Assembly (NCBI GenBank): GCA_963772845.1
Contig: CAVYYW010000042.1
Span: 10,678-74,677 of the forward strand
Length of the DNA: 64,000 nt
Direction: 5' to 3'
DNA from: CAVYYW01 sp963772845
GTDB lineage: Bacteria > Bacillota > Bacilli > Bacillales > Sporolactobacillaceae
Position numbers and translations under genes: made by a program. Every line of letters begins with the position of its first letter. Position 1 is the stretch's first letter. Shown one piece after another: positions 8,417 through 16,673 of the stretch. The notes under the pieces are model-generated. The model was not told where the DNA came from, made no database searches, and worked only from the letters and a program-made list of their open reading frames with translations.

Positions 8417-8511
8417 CAGGCTTCAAGGCATGCGGCAGAAGCAGTGCAACTAGGCGCTGCTTTTGCATATAAAGAAGTAGAGGACCTTTATTCTCCCTCT
8501 TTAGAAAAAGG

Positions 8512-8540
8512 TTGACACTTTTACGTTTGTTTAATAAAAT
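8512..8540 (+). promoter_or_regulatory. Sigma-A promoter of glmS
   Basis: TTGACA (8512-8517), 17 bp, TAAAAT (8535-8540). Transcription would begin roughly 50 bp upstream of the ribozyme core. Confidence 0.8.
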
Positions 8541-8589
8541 TTACTAGACTTGATTCAAAAATGGAAAGGTGGGCAGATAGAAAATATTT

Positions 8590-8756
8590 TTCACAAAGCG
8601 CCTGAACTGGCCTGAGCGAAAAGGCTAGTTGACGAGGAAGAGGAGTATCGATGTTTCGGCGGATACCTCTCGGGAACCCCTCACACCCGAAAGTCCAGTC
8701 TTGAAAACAATTAGGGTGACCTTTTGGACAAAAGACGGACGGTGAGACCAAAAAAA
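8590..8756 (+). ncRNA. glmS ribozyme-riboswitch
   Basis: Glucosamine-6-phosphate-dependent self-cleaving ribozyme in the glmS leader. Conserved elements in order are AGCGCCTGAACTGG at 8597 (cleavage expected between A8597 and G8598), AGTTGACGAGG, TATCGATGTTTCGGCGGAT with CTCTCGGG, then AGGGTGAC, GGACAAAAGACGGACGGTGAGACCA-like P3/P4 sequence to about 8750. It lies 60 bp before the glmS ATG. Family identity is clear from these blocks. By analogy, GlcN6P binding triggers cleavage and mRNA decay, giving feedback on GlmS. Confidence 0.95.
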
Positions 8757-8763
8757 TAAAACA

Positions 8764-8801
8764 AGTGGGGTAAGAATAACCCCAGTGTTTTCTTGCCCCA
8801 C
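8764..8801 (+). other. Long hairpin between ribozyme and glmS RBS
   Basis: GTGGGGTAAGAA pairs with TTCTTGCCCCAC (one G-U), with an internal loop containing a further CCCC. There is no T tract, and it ends 1-2 bp before the AGGGGG ribosome binding site. It is therefore more likely a leader structure affecting translation or mRNA stability than a terminator. Confidence 0.65.
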
Positions 8802-8815
8802 CAGGGGGATTATAT

Positions 8816-10618
8816 ATGTGTGGAATCGTAGGATATATCGGAGAAAATGATACAAAAGAGATCTTATTGCAAGGCTTAAGAAAGCTTGAGTACCGCGGTT
8901 ATGACTCATCAGGGATTGCTGTATTGAATGAAAACGGTGTTCATGTCTTTAAAGAGAAGGGCCGAATTGCGATCCTGGAAGAAAACGTAGATGACAATGT
9001 GGCATCAAGCCTTGGTATTGGTCACACACGCTGGGCAACTCACGGCGTGCCAAGCCAGGAAAATGCACACCCTCATCAGAGTGTGTCCGGACGTTTTACG
9101 CTTGTTCACAATGGTGTAATTGAGAATTATGAGAAGCTGAAGGCTGCCTATCTTTCTGATATCACACTTAAAAGTGAAACAGATACTGAAGTCGTCGTTC
9201 AAATGATCGAGACGTTTGTAAATGATGGCGAAACGGTTGAAGGAGCTTTCCGCAAAACGCTATCACTTCTGCATGGTTCTTATGCCTTTGCGTTAATTGA
9301 TAACCAGAATGACGAAACCATCTATGTGGGCAAAAACAAGAGCCCGCTGCTCGTAGGAAAAGGTGACGGATTTAATGTCGTGGCAAGTGACGCTATGGCC
9401 ATGATCGCGGTTACTAACCAATACGTTGAGCTGATGGATGAAGAAATTGTTCTTGTTACTAGAGAAGGCTATACGATTAAAACACTTGAAGGCGAAAGCG
9501 TAGAACGGGCACCATATACGGCAAAGCTTGATGCAAGCGACATTGAAAAGGGCACGTACCCGCATTATATGCTTAAGGAAATTGATGAACAGCCTGCCGT
9601 GATGCGCAAGATCATCATGGAGTATCAGGATGAGAGCAATAACCTGAAGGTTGACCAAGGTGTTAGAGATGCTGTAAAAGCTGCTGACCGTCTGTACATT
9701 ATTGCATGCGGAACAAGCTATCATGCTGGTCTTGTCGGCAAACATATTCTTGAACATGTTGCAGGTGTGCCGGCTGAAGTTCATGTGGCAAGTGAGTTTT
9801 CGTATAACATGCCGCTTCTTTCTGAGAAGCCGCTGTTTATCTTTATCTCACAAAGCGGTGAAACAGCAGACAGCCGTTCCGTGCTTGTTCAGGTGAAAAA
9901 GCTGGGACATCCGTCACTCACATTAACGAATGTGCATGGTTCAACCCTTTCCCGTGAAGCGGACCACACCTTGCTGCTGCATGCCGGCCCGGAAATTGCC
10001 GTTGCTTCAACGAAAGCTTATACAGCACAAATCGCCGTTCTTGCTATTCTTTCAGTCGATATCGCAAGATCCAAAGGCCTCGAGCTTGATTTCGACCCGA
10101 TTCAGGAGCTCAGCCTTGCAGCAAATGCTATGGAAGTGCTTGTTGATCAGAAAGAAGCGATTGAAGTCATTGCGCGCGATTACCTGTCCGTCACTCGCAA
10201 CGCATTCTTTATCGGCCGTGGTATTGACAACTATGTTGGTCTTGAAGCGGCGCTTAAGCTGAAAGAAATCTCTTATATCCAAGCGGAAGGCTTTGCCGGC
10301 GGCGAGCTCAAGCACGGCACTATCGCGTTGATCGAAGATGGCACACCGGTTATCGCGCTTGCAACGCAAAGCCATGTCAACGGCTCGATCCGCAGCAACG
10401 TGAAGGAAGTCGTCGCACGCGGCGCTCACAGCTGCATCATCAGCACAGAGAGCCTCAGCGAATCCGGTGACCAAATCGTACTGCCAGAGGTTCACGAATA
10501 CCTCACACCACTTGTTTCTGTTGTACCATTACAATTGCTTGCTTACTACGCAGCGCTTCACCGTGACTGTGACGTGGATAAACCACGCAACCTCGCAAAA
10601 TCGGTGACTGTTGAGTAA
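8816..10618 (+). CDS. glmS: Glutamine--fructose-6-phosphate aminotransferase (isomerising)
   Basis: 600-residue enzyme making glucosamine-6-phosphate from fructose-6-phosphate and glutamine, the first step to UDP-GlcNAc. The N-terminal class II glutaminase domain begins MCGIVGYIG with the catalytic Cys exposed after Met removal. Two SIS sugar-isomerase domains follow, with CGTSYHAG, SQSGETADS and STKAYTAQ motifs, and the C-terminal end DKPRNLAKSVTVE is the canonical Fru6P-site tail. The length is typical. Expression is governed by the upstream ribozyme. The RBS is AGGGGG at 8803-8808. Confidence 0.98.
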   Translation: MCGIVGYIGENDTKEILLQGLRKLEYRGYDSSGIAVLNENGVHVFKEKGRIAILEENVDDNVASSLGIGHTRWATHGVPSQENAHPHQSVSGRFTLVHNGVIENYEKLKAAYLSDITLKSETDTEVVVQMIETFVNDGETVEGAFRKTLSLLHGSYAFALIDNQNDETIYVGKNKSPLLVGKGDGFNVVASDAMAMIAVTNQYVELMDEEIVLVTREGYTIKTLEGESVERAPYTAKLDASDIEKGTYPHYMLKEIDEQPAVMRKIIMEYQDESNNLKVDQGVRDAVKAADRLYIIACGTSYHAGLVGKHILEHVAGVPAEVHVASEFSYNMPLLSEKPLFIFISQSGETADSRSVLVQVKKLGHPSLTLTNVHGSTLSREADHTLLLHAGPEIAVASTKAYTAQIAVLAILSVDIARSKGLELDFDPIQELSLAANAMEVLVDQKEAIEVIARDYLSVTRNAFFIGRGIDNYVGLEAALKLKEISYIQAEGFAGGELKHGTIALIEDGTPVIALATQSHVNGSIRSNVKEVVARGAHSCIISTESLSESGDQIVLPEVHEYLTPLVSVVPLQLLAYYAALHRDCDVDKPRNLAKSVTVE

Positions 10619-10707
10619 TAGAAGATTATAAATAAATTTGTTTGTGAAGTTACATTAAAGTTGGAAAGTAAACGAAAAAACCATAATTTCAAATAACAAC
10701 AACTATG

Positions 10708-10745
10708 AAAACCCTAACTTGTATTGGCTAAGTTAGGGTTTTTCA
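10708..10745 (+). terminator. Terminator of glmS
   Basis: AAACCCTAACTT/AAGTTAGGGTTT stem followed by T residues. Confidence 0.9.
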
Positions 10746-10850
10746 ATTATAAGGTAGAGTGATATGTATATAAATAACTTAAGAACCTAGCCCATAGGGG
10801 GACTTTTTCAGTGGCTATTGTCGGGGCTGACAATGGCACTTGCGCTTTTC

Positions 10851-10883
10851 TTATTGAGGGATCTGGTTAAGCGCCAGATTTGA
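10851..10883 (+). pseudogene. Remnant of the 3' end of a DUF559-like gene
   Basis: The last codons read LLRDLVKRQI-stop, against RLGDQVKRPI-stop at the end of the intact gene at 15642-16304. The nucleotides match at about four fifths of 33 positions and lead straight into the repeat array exactly as in the intact copy. Weaker similarity may extend a little upstream (to about 10825). This suggests that a gene-plus-array unit was once here and was eroded. Confidence 0.6.
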
Positions 10884-11130
10884 TAAATAGGAGGAGAAAT
10901 TTCCCTTATTGAGTAAATAGCTCTGAAAACGGCTTAAATAGGTGGAGAAATTCCACCTATTGAGGAAATAATCCTGAAAGTGGCATAAATAGATGGAGAA
11001 ATTCCACCTATTGACTAAAAAAATGCAAAAACAGGGGCGTTTTCGCTAAATAACTGGAAAATCTCCACTTATTTACCCCGGGTCGAGCCTCTAATCTGCA
11101 TTTAACTGGAAAATCTCCACTTATTTTTAC
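10882..11130 (+). repeat. Palindromic repeat array, left (inverted) copy
   Basis: Five units start near 10882, 10935, 10985, 11046 and 11100 (spacing 50-61 bp). Each has a palindromic core of the type GGTGGAGAAATTCCACC flanked by AAATA/TATTTA. The spacers between cores (for example one with CCCGGGTCGAGCCTCTAATC, 11077-11096) are matched in order by those of the array at 15450-15646 on the opposite strand, which has four cores. No ORF is present. The remaining intergenic sequence 10746-10850 contains GACTTTTTCAGTGGCTA (10801), also found at 35893. Confidence 0.85.
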
Positions 11131-11356
11131 GATGAGAGACGGGTTAAGGCTGCTTAGCGGCGCTTTTTGTCCAGTCGATCCCAAAAATGGTAATCGGGTT
11201 ACATAACCATGGTCTTGATCGAGTGCTTAATATGTGAAAAAAGTTATTTTAGTAATGCATTTTGTTGTTTTTTAGTTATGTATAATCAAGTGGGAAATTA
11301 TGGTTCATTTACATGCTTTTTAATTTCCAATGAGAATAATTTGGAGGCAAGATAAG

Positions 11357-12106
11357 ATGAGTATAAAATTTGATCAAAACAACGACGTTATTAAACTCTG
11401 TATGAGCGGGATGAACATGGAAGATGGCGGAAACGTTGAAGGTGCAACCGCGATGTTTCATGAAGCATGGCACGAAGCAAAAAACGATTATGAAAGGTTT
11501 ATTGCAGCTTATCATTTGGCTCGTCAACAAAAGAATATTACAGACAAATTGAAATGGATGGAAACCTCTTTACAGTGCGCACTAAATATAAATGATGATA
11601 ATGTTAAGAGTGCATACTCCACGTTATATTTAAACATTGCCAAATGCTATGAGGAGTTGGGTGATTCTGATAATGCAAAAAGAAATTATGAATTGTCAAA
11701 TTCATATAACGGTGCGCCTTCTGATGAAGGACCATTTTATCATGGGACAAAGGCAGATTTACAGGTTGGTGATTTACTGACAGCGGGTGGAAATTCAAAT
11801 TACAAACCTGAGCTTAAAATGAACCACATTTATTTCACTGCTAATGTCAATGGCGCGGGACTTGCAGCGGCATTAGCAAAAGGAGAAGGAAGAGAACGCG
11901 TTTATATAATAGAACCAACAGGTGAATTTGAAAACGACCCAAATGTTACTGACAAAAAATTCCCGGGTAACTTAACACGTTCCTATCGATCGCAAGAACC
12001 TTTAAGAATTATTGGTGAAGAAACAGAGTGGGTGAAACTGACAACGACGGAGCGACGTAAATGGCGCGAAAATTTAGCCGAAAACAAAGGTGAAATTATT
12101 AACTGA
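11357..12106 (+). CDS. TPR-like domain fused to rifampin ADP-ribosyltransferase (Arr)
   Basis: 249 residues in two parts. Residues 126-220 match Arr enzymes, which transfer ADP-ribose from NAD to rifampicin and inactivate it: PFYHGTKADLQVGDLLT, then HIYFTANV, the conserved GEGRERVYIIEPTGEFENDPN, and KKFPGNLTRSYRSQEPLRIIGE. Residues about 15-118 are helical with TPR-like periodicity (EGATAMFHEAWHEAKNDYERF, YLNIAKCYEELGDSDNAKRNYELS) and are not part of a plain Arr, which is about 140 residues. The start is at 11357, with GGAGG 9 bp upstream; the frame is open from 11330. It is the first gene inside the block bounded by the inverted arrays. Rifampicin as substrate is inferred from family membership; the extra N-terminal domain could change the target. 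Confidence 0.82.
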   Translation: MSIKFDQNNDVIKLCMSGMNMEDGGNVEGATAMFHEAWHEAKNDYERFIAAYHLARQQKNITDKLKWMETSLQCALNINDDNVKSAYSTLYLNIAKCYEELGDSDNAKRNYELSNSYNGAPSDEGPFYHGTKADLQVGDLLTAGGNSNYKPELKMNHIYFTANVNGAGLAAALAKGEGRERVYIIEPTGEFENDPNVTDKKFPGNLTRSYRSQEPLRIIGEETEWVKLTTTERRKWRENLAENKGEIIN

Positions 12107-12257
12107 ACATATTTCAAATGAGGTGCAAGTTCTTCCCTGGTGATAAAAAAGTTGGTGAACGGTTGTTCAATCACGATCTAATAACAAGTTCATATCCAGT
12201 TCATATTCTTCGTTTATTTTCAATAAGAAGGAAATCTTAACGAAGGGAAGAAAATGA

Positions 12258-13098
12258 ATGGAAGAGTTAAAATCAGGATTATTAAAAGTACCTGGAGCAG
12301 AGCTTTGCTATAAAATAACAGGTTCTGGACCCATATTGCTGATGATCCACGGCGGTGGCGGAGAAGCAGATATCTTTTCTCCTGTCGCTCGTTATTTGGC
12401 CAAATCAATTTACAGTAGTGACTTATGACAGGAGAGGGCATTCATGCAGTCAGTTGAAAGATCCTGAAGAAAATTATGAGATAAGGAATCACAGTGAAGA
12501 TGCGCACAGGTTATTAGCTCATTTGACAGATCAGCCTGCATATATCTTCGGCAGCAGTGCTGGTGCTGTGATCGGACTAGATTTGATCATGAATCATCCT
12601 GAACAGGTTAAATCGTTCATCCCGCATGAACCCCCTCTGATGCATTTGCTTCCAGAAGCAGAATACAGAGAAGCTGTTGCTGTTATGGAGGATCTAGTTT
12701 GCGATTATAAGCAATTGGGTGTGTTCCCAGCACTAGAAAGGTTTTCAGCAAGAATAGGTATTGATTTCGGTGGCAGAGACAAAGCGGAAATACAACCAAG
12801 TGAAGAACAGATACAGCGGATGTATGATAATATGACGTTTTTCATGAAGCATGAGGCACCTTCCCTCAAGGAATACCAGGTAAATGTTGAGGCATTAAAA
12901 AAGGTTACTGACAAGGGTGAAGTCGAGGTTATTATCGGTGGAGGAGAGGACTCAAAAAATTATTTTCCTTATCAATGCGGGGCGATACTAGCAGAAAGAT
13001 CCAGCCTTGAATTATATGATTTTCCGGGACACCATGTTGGATACAGTATGCACCCTCAAAAGTTTGCTGAATCGTTAAAAACGGTCCTATTAAAATAA
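12258..13098 (+). pseudogene. Alpha/beta hydrolase, frameshifted
   Basis: The frame starting at ATG 12258 (RBS AAGGGAAG) gives MEELKSGLLKVPG, the strand LLMIHGGGGEADIF and then stops at 12428. The adjacent frame continues QFTVVTYDRRGHS, GSSAGAVIG (nucleophile elbow G-x-S-x-G) and ends with PGHHVGYSMHPQKFAE, carrying the expected catalytic His. The two parts join with one base too many near 12403-12410 (LAK/QFTVV). The full protein would be about 280 residues, typical for small alpha/beta hydrolases. The substrate is unknown. It is either a pseudogene or carries a base-calling error. Confidence 0.8.
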
Positions 13099-13268
13099 AA
13101 AAATCAGATAGAGCACCTGAGTTTATTGGTCTCAATTTTGTAACGAATATTTATATACCTCTTTAGATTTTGTCAGCTCATCCTGATTATATCTGCTTAG
13201 GTATTTTTGTAGTATCTTTTGTTTTTGTACAACGAAACTTGAATTATCGGATATTTAATTCTAAAGAA

Positions 13269-13302
13269 GGGTTAGAGAAATTTATTTCTCTAACCCGATT
13301 TT
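13269..13302 (+). terminator. Hairpin, probable terminator
   Basis: GGGTTAGAGAAA/TTTCTCTAACCC perfect stem with a TTTA loop, followed by GATTTTAAT. It lies between the hydrolase remnant and the convergent YCII gene. The rest of 13099-13453 shows nothing else recognisable. Confidence 0.7.
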
Positions 13303-13453
13303 AATGTGATTTATACTGTCAATTAGTTAAGAAAAATGTGCGTGTTACCCTGTGAATTATAGAGCGGATTATCATTCTTTCCGCTTATTCTTTTTAGAAA
13401 ATTTTGGAAGAGTCTCTTTGTTGTTTATTTAGTTCTTTCTCATTCTTCCTCCG

Positions 13454-13795
13454 TCAGTGAAACGGGCGCACCTCGACCGGCGCCCGACAGGCGACAGCTG
13501 CCTTGCGTCCCCACTCCAGAGCTTCATCCAGGTCAGCGGCTTCCAACACCCAGAAACCACCCACATGCTCCTGGGTCTCCAGGTACGCCCCGTCGGTGAT
13601 GACCACTTCACCATTCGGCTGCGCCCGCAGCGTTCTGGCGGTGCTTGACGGATGCAGGCCGCCAACGAAAATCCTGACACCAGCAGCCACCATTTCTTTG
13701 TTTAGCTCGTCTATATCGCGTGCCATCGCTTCGTCCTCAGTGACGGCCGGATCGTAGTTGTCGGGGTGGTGAATAGCAACCAAATACTTCGTCAT
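13454..13795 (-). CDS. YCII-related (DGPF-type) small protein, GC-rich
   Basis: 113-residue YCII-family protein (ferredoxin-like alpha+beta fold). It begins MTKYLVAIHHPDNYDP and carries GVRIFVGGLHPSSTARTLR, TDGAYLETQEHVGGFWVLEA and a C-terminal VEVRPF, the PCG/DGPF pattern. The start at 13795 has AGGAGGAGAAG just upstream. Base composition is visibly GC-richer than every neighbour, with GC-ending codons, and family members of this type are commonest in actinobacteria and proteobacteria, often beside ECF sigma factors. None is nearby here. Recent horizontal acquisition is the simplest reading. The enzymatic role is not established. Confidence 0.8.
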   Translation of the reverse strand: MTKYLVAIHHPDNYDPAVTEDEAMARDIDELNKEMVAAGVRIFVGGLHPSSTARTLRAQPNGEVVITDGAYLETQEHVGGFWVLEAADLDEALEWGRKAAVACRAPVEVRPFH

Positions 13796-13950
13796 GACTT
13801 CTCCTCCTCGTCTTTTAATTAAAGGCAATGTCTCTTAATACAGTTATACCATATATACCGTAGTAGGCAGCTTAAGTAAGAAGGAAATCACATCTGAGTT
13901 CTCGAACTATTAACTATGAAAGCTTCATAATAAAAGGAGAACATTTTAAG

Positions 13951-14243
13951 ATGACAACTCCCAACAAAACTTTAAAGACCTGTAGCAGAGGGCATAAATA
14001 TTATAAAAGCAGCGATTGTCCAACCTGTCCGATTTGTGAGCAAGAAAGAAAACCTGAACATGGATTTCTTGCATCGCTATCCGCCCCAGCAAGACGGGCC
14101 TTAGAAAACAATGGCATAGTTACTTTACAGAAGTTATCAACCTATATTGAAAAAGAGATATTAAAATTTCACCTTATAGGTAGCTTTTATTACCGAAACT
14201 TAGGTCTGCATTAAAGGAAGAAGGATTATCTTTTAGAGCCTAA
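13951..14243 (+). pseudogene. RNA polymerase alpha C-terminal-domain-like small protein, frameshifted
   Basis: Begins TCSRGHKYYKSSDCPTCPICE, a zinc-ribbon-like stretch with four cysteines, followed by GFLASLSAPARRALENNGIVTLQKLSTYIEKEILK, a helix-hairpin-helix pattern like RNA polymerase alpha-CTD. The frame then runs out, but the neighbouring frame from 14190 reads LPKLRSALKEEGLSFRA-stop, the expected end of the domain. A single-base indel near 14185-14190 is indicated. The RBS AAAGGAG precedes the ATG. Small stand-alone proteins of this kind are known in bacilli without assigned function. Confidence 0.75.
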
Positions 14244-14352
14244 AGGGGGGTTCAAATTCTGTTAATATGTTTGAAAGGAATTTAAATTTAAATCTCGAAT
14301 ACCAAATGTAATCGAAAACTAAAAATGTAAAAACAGACTGGAGTTATATACA

Positions 14353-14700
14353 ATGATAAAAGGTGTCGGAGGAATATTTTGGAGAACTAAGAATCTTGAA
14401 GTTATAAAAAAATGGTACAGCGAAGTGTTGAAGCTGGAAATAGATAATTGGAATGGGACTGTGATAAAACCAGAGACAGATAATGAGACGATCTTTTCTT
14501 TCTTTAGCGAAAAAGACAGTTATTTTCCAACAGAACAACAAGTGATGTTAAATTTCCAAGTACATGATCTAAACGAGACGATTAAGCATTTTGAACGTAT
14601 TGATGTACCCCTTGCAAAGGAAAAAGAGATTAGTGAATTTGGGAAGTTTATTTGGATTAAAGATCCTGACGGTCGACTGATTGAGCTTTGGGAGAAATAA
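14353..14700 (+). CDS. VOC-family (glyoxalase/bleomycin-resistance-like) protein
   Basis: 115 residues forming one VOC module: GGIFWRTKNLEVIKKWYSEVLKLE at the N-terminus, QVMLNFQVHDLNETIKHFE in the middle and the C-terminal IKDPDGRLIELWE with the metal-ligand Glu position. The start ATG follows CTGGAGT at about 11 bp. The family includes antibiotic-binding proteins and lyases; the specific ligand cannot be read from sequence. It lies in the accessory block beside a truncated phosphotransferase. Confidence 0.8.
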   Translation: MIKGVGGIFWRTKNLEVIKKWYSEVLKLEIDNWNGTVIKPETDNETIFSFFSEKDSYFPTEQQVMLNFQVHDLNETIKHFERIDVPLAKEKEISEFGKFIWIKDPDGRLIELWEK

Positions 14701-14925
14701 CGTGTTGTAATTCATGGGCTATTAAGTTAATGGGGACAATAACACCCAAGAAAAGAGTTACAATCAGAATTTGGGCAAGCTGTAGATTAACATAATGCAA
14801 TGGGGCTCACACCTCAACTTTAATTTATAGAGCAATTGCTTTGGTGCCTGCCTGTCATCAATCTCCAGGTTTATTGGATTTGAAGATTGACGGGGCAGAA
14901 AAATCGTCTATTAAGGAGAAACACT

Positions 14926-15420
14926 ATGTTAGCAAAGCATCATTTAACTTCAGATACCATAACGAGCGTATTGCAGCAACATTATGGATTGTCTATTAAA
15001 AATATAGCGTTTTTGCCAATCGGGAATGATCCCAATGCAAGTGTTTACCAAGCAGATGATATAAATAATAAAAAGTATTTTCTTAAACTTAATAAAGGAA
15101 GTATAGAGACAGCAGGTATTAAAGTTCCATATTATCTTCATTTCTATGGAATTAACGGGATTATACCGCCTATTACCACTTTAAAAGAAAATTTATGGAC
15201 AAAAGAGGGAGACTATACATACACGCTTTATCCTTTTATAGAGAGTCAAGATGGATATAAAACTGTAATATCAACCGCTCAATGGGTTTGTTTTGGCCAA
15301 ACATTAAACGAAATTCATTCAATGGAATTACCTGATGAACTTACAGAGCTGCTTCCACGTGAGGACTTTTCATTATCTCTGAAGAAGAAACGAAGCCATT
15401 TTCTGTCGAAGGTGTATTAA
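14926..15420 (+). pseudogene. Aminoglycoside phosphotransferase-family protein, 3'-truncated
   Basis: 164 residues resembling the N-lobe of APH-family kinases (spectinomycin phosphotransferase-like): SIKNIAFLPIGNDPNASVYQADDINNKKYFLKLNKG contains the nucleotide-binding strand and the ATP-site Lys, and WVCFGQTLNEIHSMELP is the inter-lobe helix. The catalytic loop (H-x-D-x-x-x-x-N) and DxD are missing, and the frame stops 30 bp before the repeat array at 15450. Full members are about 300-330 residues, so roughly half the gene is gone. The start is 14926 with AAGGAG upstream. Non-functional as a kinase. Confidence 0.75.
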
Positions 15421-15449
15421 ACATTTTACACAATTATATGGGCATAACC

Positions 15450-15646
15450 AAATAAGTGGAGATTTTTCCGTTAAATGCAGAATAGAGGCTCGATCCGGGG
15501 GAAATAAGTGGAGATTTTCCACTTATTCAAATTAAACTCCCCTATTTTTGCACTTTTTCATCTAATTAGTGGAATTTCTCCCCCTATTTCAGCCATTTTC
15601 ATTCTTATTTGCTCAATAAGTGGAATTTCTCCACCTATTTATCAAA
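15450..15646 (-). repeat. Palindromic repeat array, right copy (begins at stop of DUF559-like gene)
   Basis: Read on the minus strand, the array starts at the TGA of the neighbouring gene and has four palindromic cores (AAATAGGTGGAGAAATTCCA type), each about 50-60 bp apart. The order of spacers is the same as at 10882-11130, but one unit is missing. The two arrays face each other and bracket 4.3 kb of accessory genes. Confidence 0.85.
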
Positions 15647-16304
15647 TCGGGCGCTTCACCTGATCCCCCAACCGATAAGAGCGGATCCTCACCATCCCAG
15701 AGGCGGGAATCAACATCTTCTTATCGACGAGTTGAGAGAGGACTTTTTTTACCGTCTTATAACTTAGCTGCAAATACTTCTCGACTTCAACAGGAGATAT
15801 GGTTTCTCCTTTTCGAATCGCTAGCCGAAGCACTTCTTTTTCGACAAAGGACAGTGTGGTCTGATCCAGTTCATCCCCCAGCCATCGGCCAATCACTTGC
15901 TGAGTCATTTGTTGACATCGGCGAGGGTTATCTTTGACTTGGTCATAAGAAAAGCGGATGACAGTCCACCTGTCAATCACCAACTGGTTTTGACGTTCCA
16001 GGCTGTCGGAAAATTCCCATCTGCTTATGTTCTTTAAGTGAGGACCGTACCCATCGATCTCAAGGCATATCTGGATGGCGGGACGAATATACGCAAAATC
16101 TAAATACCTTTTGCCACCTTTGAAATCATCGACTTCATATTCTGGATGAAGATACCGAAAGTGATGAAATGACGGCCACCACACTTGCTTTAAAAACAAC
16201 ATTTCAGCATGTCTGTGACCTTCCTGTAAGCGCCGCAACCGTTCACCGGTCCTTGCCTGCAAGTGAGCATTCATAAAGGCTTGGTATTCTTTTTCAAATC
16301 CCAT
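15642..16304 (-). CDS. DUF559/Vsr-like PD-(D/E)XK nuclease-fold protein with C-terminal winged helix
   Basis: 220 residues. The central part (about 35-128) has the DUF559/very-short-patch-like pattern: HPEYEV, RYLDFAY (Asp69), ICLEIDGYGPH (Glu82, Asp84, His89), LERQNQLVIDRWTVIRFSYDQV, compatible with a restriction-endonuclease-like metal site. Residues about 150-200 look like a winged helix (VEVEKYLQLSYKTVKKVLSQLVDKKML). The start at 16304 has AAGGAGG 7 bp upstream; the frame is open from 16319. Similar proteins are scattered in bacilli and, as I recall, are often misannotated as response regulators. The stop codon lies within the beginning of the repeat array. Nicking or cutting activity is inferred from the fold only. 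Confidence 0.75.
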   Translation of the reverse strand: MGFEKEYQAFMNAHLQARTGERLRRLQEGHRHAEMLFLKQVWWPSFHHFRYLHPEYEVDDFKGGKRYLDFAYIRPAIQICLEIDGYGPHLKNISRWEFSDSLERQNQLVIDRWTVIRFSYDQVKDNPRRCQQMTQQVIGRWLGDELDQTTLSFVEKEVLRLAIRKGETISPVEVEKYLQLSYKTVKKVLSQLVDKKMLIPASGMVRIRSYRLGDQVKRPI

Positions 16305-16319
16305 AGCATCCTCCTTCAT

Positions 16320-16673
16320 CCAATGGTCATGTCTTTTAAAAAGTCCTTAATATAAGACGAAATACTGAATTTTTGAAAGATATTTAAAATAAATGAGTGT
16401 TATTCGAGTGGCTAAATTGGAGAAATTAAAAGGTAAAACGACTTGAGGATGGAATTATTCCATTTTAATAGAATTTTTGAATTTGTCAATCTATTATCTT
16501 TATATTTTGGCGATACCATTCTAATCCTTTCAACTTTCGTTAAGAAAATCTATCATAATCAAATCTCCTCAGGGAAAATAGAAACCTAATTTCAGCCTCT
16601 TTTTTGTGCGAAAATCAACTGGAAAAGGAAGTGCTGAGAGGAAGTTTTTCCTGGGTGATACTCTAGCAACTTC
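16320..16673. other. Intergenic region without recognised features
   Basis: 354 bp of AT-rich sequence. No convincing gene, RNA or terminator is seen. A plus-strand ORF starting at 16606 runs antisense into the next gene. Confidence 0.5.

Noticed and set aside
8764..8801. Hairpin before glmS as an intrinsic terminator
   Set aside because: No T tract follows and the RBS starts right after the stem, so termination there is unlikely.
9293..9784. Minus-strand ORF of 163 codons inside glmS
   Set aside because: Shadow of glmS on the opposite strand; no RBS or family likeness.
10882..11130. Palindromic array resembling a CRISPR
   Set aside because: Spacers are conserved in order with the inverted array at 15450, unit lengths vary, cores are degenerate palindromes, and no cas genes are present.
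15620..15937. Plus-strand ORF of 105 codons
   Set aside because: Antisense to the DUF559-like gene, which has clear family motifs and an RBS.
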